Of a DNA stretch of 64,000 bases, positions 60,865 through 64,000 are shown in pieces. Every line of letters begins with the position of its first letter. Within the stretch, counting starts at the first letter, position 1. A program made the position numbers and the translations under genes. A model generated the notes under the pieces. The model was given only the letters and a program-made list of their open reading frames with translations, was not told the DNA's origin and made no database searches. This DNA is from Blautia sp. (lineage in GTDB: Bacteria; Bacillota; Clostridia; Lachnospirales; Lachnospiraceae). The DNA lies in contig JAPFCU010000071.1 of the NCBI GenBank assembly GCA_026169535.1, positions 80,782 through 144,781 of the forward strand. Reading direction: 5' to 3'.

Positions 60865-62754
60865 TTATTTCTTTTTCTTCTGATGGGTATGACGTATAGT
60901 TTTTCTGTTATGGTTTTTTCCTGTCTGTTTCCTGTTTTTTGTTTTTTCTCCGGTGCTCCCACGCTCCGGGCGTATCAAACATTTGGGGCCAAATCCCACC
61001 AGATCCATCCGTCCCGCCAGTTTAAGCCCCTCCAATACAAGGACTCTGTTTGCAGGATTTTTATACTGCATCAAAGCTCGCTGGATAGCTTTTTCATGTG
61101 GATCTTTTGGAACATATACTTTCTCCCCTGTAAGAGGATGGATCCCTGTATAATACATACAGGTAGAAAGTGTAGATGGTGTTGGATAAAAGTCCTGTAC
61201 CTGTTCCGGCGTAAATCCAAGATCACGAACATACTCGGCAAGCTTCACCGCATCTTTCACTGTACAGCCTGGATGGGAAGACATGAAATACGGTACGGCA
61301 TACTGTTTCTGACCTGTTTTTGCATTTGCCTTCTCATAAGCCTTTAAAAATCTCTCATAAACCTGATGAGATGGTTTGCCCATATAACGAAGTACCTGAT
61401 CGGATACATGTTCCGGTGCAACCCGGAGCTGCCCGCTGATATGGTACTTCACAAGCTCCTGTAAAAAAACAGGACTTTTATCTGCCATTACATAATCAAA
61501 ACGAACACCCGAACGGATAAATACTTTTTTGACCTTCGGGATCTTGCGGAGCTTACGAAGAAGTGCTACATAATCACTGTGATCTGCAGTCAGATTTTTA
61601 CACGGTTCCGGAAAAAGACACTGACGATTCTGGCAGACACCTTTTGTCAGCTGTTTCTCACAGGAAGGCTGGCGAAAATCTGCGGTTGGGCCTCCAACAT
61701 CATGAATATATCCTTTAAATGCCGGATCCTCTGTCATATGTATAGCTTCTTTTATGATAGAATCATGGCTCCTTGTCTGAAGTATCCGTCCCTGATGAAA
61801 AGTAAGTGCACAAAAACTGCAGCTTCCAAAGCATCCCCGGTTACTGGTAAGACTGAACCGGATTTCTTCAAGAGCAGGGATTCCTCCCTGACTGTCATAC
61901 ATCGGATGCCAGGTTCCGGTAAAAGGAAGATCATAAACATCATCCATCTCCTGCTGTGTCAATGGTTTGGCAGGGGGATTCTGAATCACATATCCTCTTG
62001 TACCATAATCCTCTGCCAGCGGTTTCGCGGTAAAAGGATCTGTATTTTTGTACTGAACCGCAAAACTGTCTGCATAAGCTTTTTTATTATCCCGGATTTT
62101 CTCATAAGACGGAAGGACAATTGGATCATATACCATATCCAGTGTCTTACTTTTATAAACTGTTCCCGGAATATAGGTGATCTCTCCAACCTGCAGTCCA
62201 CTGTCAAGTGCTTCTGCAATCTCAAGAATAGAATGCTCCCCCATCCCATAAGAGATCAGATCTGCACCGGAATCCAGCAGAATGCTTCTGCGTACCTGAT
62301 CCTGCCAGTAGTCATAATGAGCCAGTCTTCTGAGACTTGCCTCAATCCCACCCAGTATGATCGGTGTATTTTTATAAGTCTGGCGAATCAGATTGCTGTA
62401 GACTACTGTTGCCATATCCGGTCGGAGACCCATTTTACCTCCCGGAGAATAGGCATCCTTCTGCCGATGTTTTTTTGAAACTGTATAATGGTTCACCATA
62501 GAATCCATATTTCCGGCTGTCACAAGAAAACCCAGGCGCGGTTCCCCAAACACCTGGATACTTTCTTTTTTACGCCAGTCGGGCTGGGATATAATCCCGA
62601 CCCGATAGCCCCGGCTCTCTAAAAGCCGGCTTATGATGGCACAGCCAAAAGAAGAATGATCCACGTAGGCATCTCCTGTCAGATAGACAAAATCTACCTG
62701 GTTCCATCCCCTGTCTTTCATTTCCTTTGCTGTTACTGGTAAAAATTTATGCAT
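60865..62754 (-). CDS. ygiQ: YgiQ family radical SAM protein
   Basis: 629 aa. The N-terminal region (1-290) resembles a B12-binding-like domain; the radical SAM core has CxxxCxxC in NRGCFGSCSFCALTFHQGR near residue 310, then RVAPEHVSDQVLRYMGK and SSHPGCTVKDAVKLAEYV. A long Lys/Arg-rich C-terminal tail of about 40 residues (EKTKNRKQTGKNHNRK...) is probably disordered and nucleic-acid friendly. The family is universal in many anaerobes with no agreed reaction. AGGAG lies 8 bases before the ATG; 11 bp from the alarmone synthetase gene. Confidence 0.92.
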   Translation of the reverse strand: MHKFLPVTAKEMKDRGWNQVDFVYLTGDAYVDHSSFGCAIISRLLESRGYRVGIISQPDWRKKESIQVFGEPRLGFLVTAGNMDSMVNHYTVSKKHRQKDAYSPGGKMGLRPDMATVVYSNLIRQTYKNTPIILGGIEASLRRLAHYDYWQDQVRRSILLDSGADLISYGMGEHSILEIAEALDSGLQVGEITYIPGTVYKSKTLDMVYDPIVLPSYEKIRDNKKAYADSFAVQYKNTDPFTAKPLAEDYGTRGYVIQNPPAKPLTQQEMDDVYDLPFTGTWHPMYDSQGGIPALEEIRFSLTSNRGCFGSCSFCALTFHQGRILQTRSHDSIIKEAIHMTEDPAFKGYIHDVGGPTADFRQPSCEKQLTKGVCQNRQCLFPEPCKNLTADHSDYVALLRKLRKIPKVKKVFIRSGVRFDYVMADKSPVFLQELVKYHISGQLRVAPEHVSDQVLRYMGKPSHQVYERFLKAYEKANAKTGQKQYAVPYFMSSHPGCTVKDAVKLAEYVRDLGFTPEQVQDFYPTPSTLSTCMYYTGIHPLTGEKVYVPKDPHEKAIQRALMQYKNPANRVLVLEGLKLAGRMDLVGFGPKCLIRPERGSTGEKTKNRKQTGKNHNRKTIRHTHQKKKK

Positions 62755-62765
62755 GTATTTTGCTC

Positions 62766-63572
62766 CTAATTTGCTACTGACTGAGCGCGGTAGCCCTCTG
62801 CAATAATATCAAGCTGTCTGTGGAAGCGCTCAAGCTGCTGAAGATCCTTGGTCTGGAATACACGAAGGAACTCGTTCTGAATCTTTTCTACCTCTCGTTT
62901 ATTGGAAATCTTATAAAGATTCTCAATACTGGAAAGAATATCTTTTACAAGATTGGACTGCATTCTGGAAGAATTCTGCGCATCCATGATTTCGTTTCGC
63001 ACAGAAGACATTTCCTGATCCAGTGCGATAATGGCATCCGCCGCCTTGCTGAGACGTTCTGCCACATGCAGAGGCATCTCACCTTTATATTTATATTGCA
63101 GAGAATGCTCAATAGTTGCCCAGAAATTCATTGCCATCGTACGGATCTGGATTTCCGCCTGAATGGTTTTTGGTCCCTCAATGGTTTCCACCGTATAATA
63201 AATAATCAGATGATAGCTTCTGTAGCCGCTCTGCTTAATATGTTTCAAATAATTCTTTTCACTTTTTATCTGCATGTCACTGCGTTTCTGAATCAGAGCT
63301 GCAACTGTATCAATATCTTCTTCAAACTGACATATGATTCGAATGCCGGCAATATCCTCTACTTCCTCCTCCATACGTTCCATAGGAATATGTTTGCGCT
63401 GCATCTTTTCCAGGATGCTGGTCACACTCTTGACCCGGCCTCTCACCTGCTCTATAGGGGAATACAGATCATTCTGTCTATGTTCCTCTATGATATGCTC
63501 AAACTTTACTGTCAATTCCCGGACAGCAAGCTCATACGGGCATAAAATACTTCTCCATAACTGTATTTCCAT
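62766..63572 (-). CDS. Small alarmone synthetase (GTP pyrophosphokinase, RelQ/YjbM-like)
   Basis: 268 aa from the ATG at 63572 (AGGAG 8 bases upstream). A RelA/SpoT synthetase domain without hydrolase, TGS or ACT domains; it transfers pyrophosphate from ATP to GTP or GDP, making (p)ppGpp. Motifs: RGRVKSVTSILEKM, DIAGIRIICQFEEDI, HIKQSGYRSYHLI and EIQIRTMAMNFWATIEHSL. The C-terminal helix (about 195-255) drives tetramer formation in RelQ. Longer than B. subtilis YjbM (211 aa) mainly at the C-terminus. First gene of the operon. Confidence 0.93.
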   Translation of the reverse strand: MEIQLWRSILCPYELAVRELTVKFEHIIEEHRQNDLYSPIEQVRGRVKSVTSILEKMQRKHIPMERMEEEVEDIAGIRIICQFEEDIDTVAALIQKRSDMQIKSEKNYLKHIKQSGYRSYHLIIYYTVETIEGPKTIQAEIQIRTMAMNFWATIEHSLQYKYKGEMPLHVAERLSKAADAIIALDQEMSSVRNEIMDAQNSSRMQSNLVKDILSSIENLYKISNKREVEKIQNEFLRVFQTKDLQQLERFHRQLDIIAEGYRAQSVAN

Positions 63573-63624
63573 ATCATTCACTCCTTACAGGAAAATACCG
63601 GAGTACACTTTGATACTCCTGCAT

Positions 63625-63654
63625 ATTATAGCATACTTTTAAAAGATTATGTAA
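63625..63654 (-). promoter_or_regulatory. Promoter of the alarmone synthetase operon
   Basis: Minus strand: TTACAT, 18 bp, TATAAT. The leader then carries a 6-bp stem-loop GGAGTA-N8-TACTCC (63600-63619). The -35 lies next to the stop of the M23 peptidase gene. Confidence 0.65.
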
Positions 63655-63655
63655 T

Positions 63656-64000
63656 TTAATATGTATAGTTTCTGATTTTTTTCTCAAAAATTTTCAGAAG
63701 CCAGTATGGATTTACGCTCAGTTCTTTTTGAAAGGGACCTTCAATATAAATTCCCAGATGAAGATGTACCGGAAATTTCCCTCTGGTTCCCTCAGATCCG
63801 TATCCGGTATTTCCCATATATCCCAGAATGTCTCCGGCAGCAACCGTCTGCCCTTTTCCGATATTTGCTTCATATCCGGAAAGATGCGCATAATAAAAAT
63901 ATCCCCCATGAGGAGAACGGATGCCGATCCGGTAGCCGCCCAGAGGAAGCCATCCTTTTTGTTCCACTGTGCCGTCTGTCATACTGATAACAGGATAATA
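63656..64000 (-). CDS. M23 family metallopeptidase, C-terminal part only
   Basis: 114 residues are visible; the frame is open to the window edge, with YYPVIS before the track's first Met. The LytM core is recognisable: IGIRSPHGGYFYYAHLSGY and the zinc-ligand motif HLHLGIY. It cleaves peptidoglycan cross-bridges or, in spore-formers, acts in the SpoIIQ type of channel. The start and any signal peptide lie outside the window. Confidence 0.85.
   Translation of the reverse strand, partial: YYPVISMTDGTVEQKGWLPLGGYRIGIRSPHGGYFYYAHLSGYEANIGKGQTVAAGDILGYMGNTGYGSEGTRGKFPVHLHLGIYIEGPFQKELSVNPYWLLKIFEKKIRNYTY

Noticed and set aside
1-64000. tRNA, rRNA, CRISPR arrays, insertion sequences, prophage
   Set aside because: No cloverleaf, regularly spaced repeats, transposase or phage-type protein found by eye on either strand.

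Overview
The window looks like a chromosomal segment of an anaerobic, spore-forming Lachnospiraceae-type Clostridia (Blautia/Ruminococcus/Dorea-like). This is inferred from moderate-to-low GC, AGGAGG-type ribosome binding sites, TTGACA/TATAAT promoters, SpoIIIE, Rex, split HisG/HisZ, Bce-type modules and a NuoE/NuoF/NfnB-type soluble electron-transfer complex. I saw no rRNA, tRNA, CRISPR array, insertion sequence or prophage.

Layout (most genes are on the minus strand, so operons read from high to low coordinates). 1-4.6 kb: uppP, spoIIIE/ftsK, rlmH, a cupin and a partial gene. 4.7-10.6 kb: a three-gene redox operon (NuoE-like, NuoF-like, and a 1166-aa fusion of NuoG-like, NfnB/GltD-like and molybdopterin-fold parts). 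It closely resembles the Stn transhydrogenases of acetogens. 10.6-17.6 kb: a ClpP/TepA-like protease, YebC, a CBS-domain CNNM/CorC protein, MazF without a visible antitoxin, alr, nnr and rex. 17.7-27.8 kb: an ABC-F ATPase (plus strand), icd, a cytoplasmic subtilisin, an unlisted 49-aa membrane peptide, a PglD-NahK-like fusion, and the trio RNase G / TIGR03936 / TIGR03960.

28-39 kb is an accessory block of about a dozen mostly unrecognised genes: small membrane proteins, zinc ribbons, a lipoprotein, GNAT, TfoX-N and DUF3795, plus one frameshifted mini-gene. 39-51 kb is a transport and stress region: TetR with an MFS exporter, then two complete tandem modules of response regulator, histidine kinase, ABC ATPase and FtsX-type permease. 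The first permease is split at an A-AAA-AAC heptamer, which could be a -1 frameshift site or a mutation.

51-58 kb is a his operon (hisZ-hisG-hisD-hisB-hisIE) led by a near-perfect promoter and ending in a membrane-anchored PQQ-type beta-propeller. HisIE carries an N-terminal HisF-like barrel that has lost a key catalytic Asp. 58-64 kb is a housekeeping operon (small alarmone synthetase, YgiQ, membrane protein, RluD-type synthase, signal peptidase I, RecU), followed by a partial M23 peptidase at the window edge.

Many start codons were moved inward from the ORF-track start where a ribosome binding site decided it; each case is noted. Family assignments come from sequence motifs read by eye and no database search was run.
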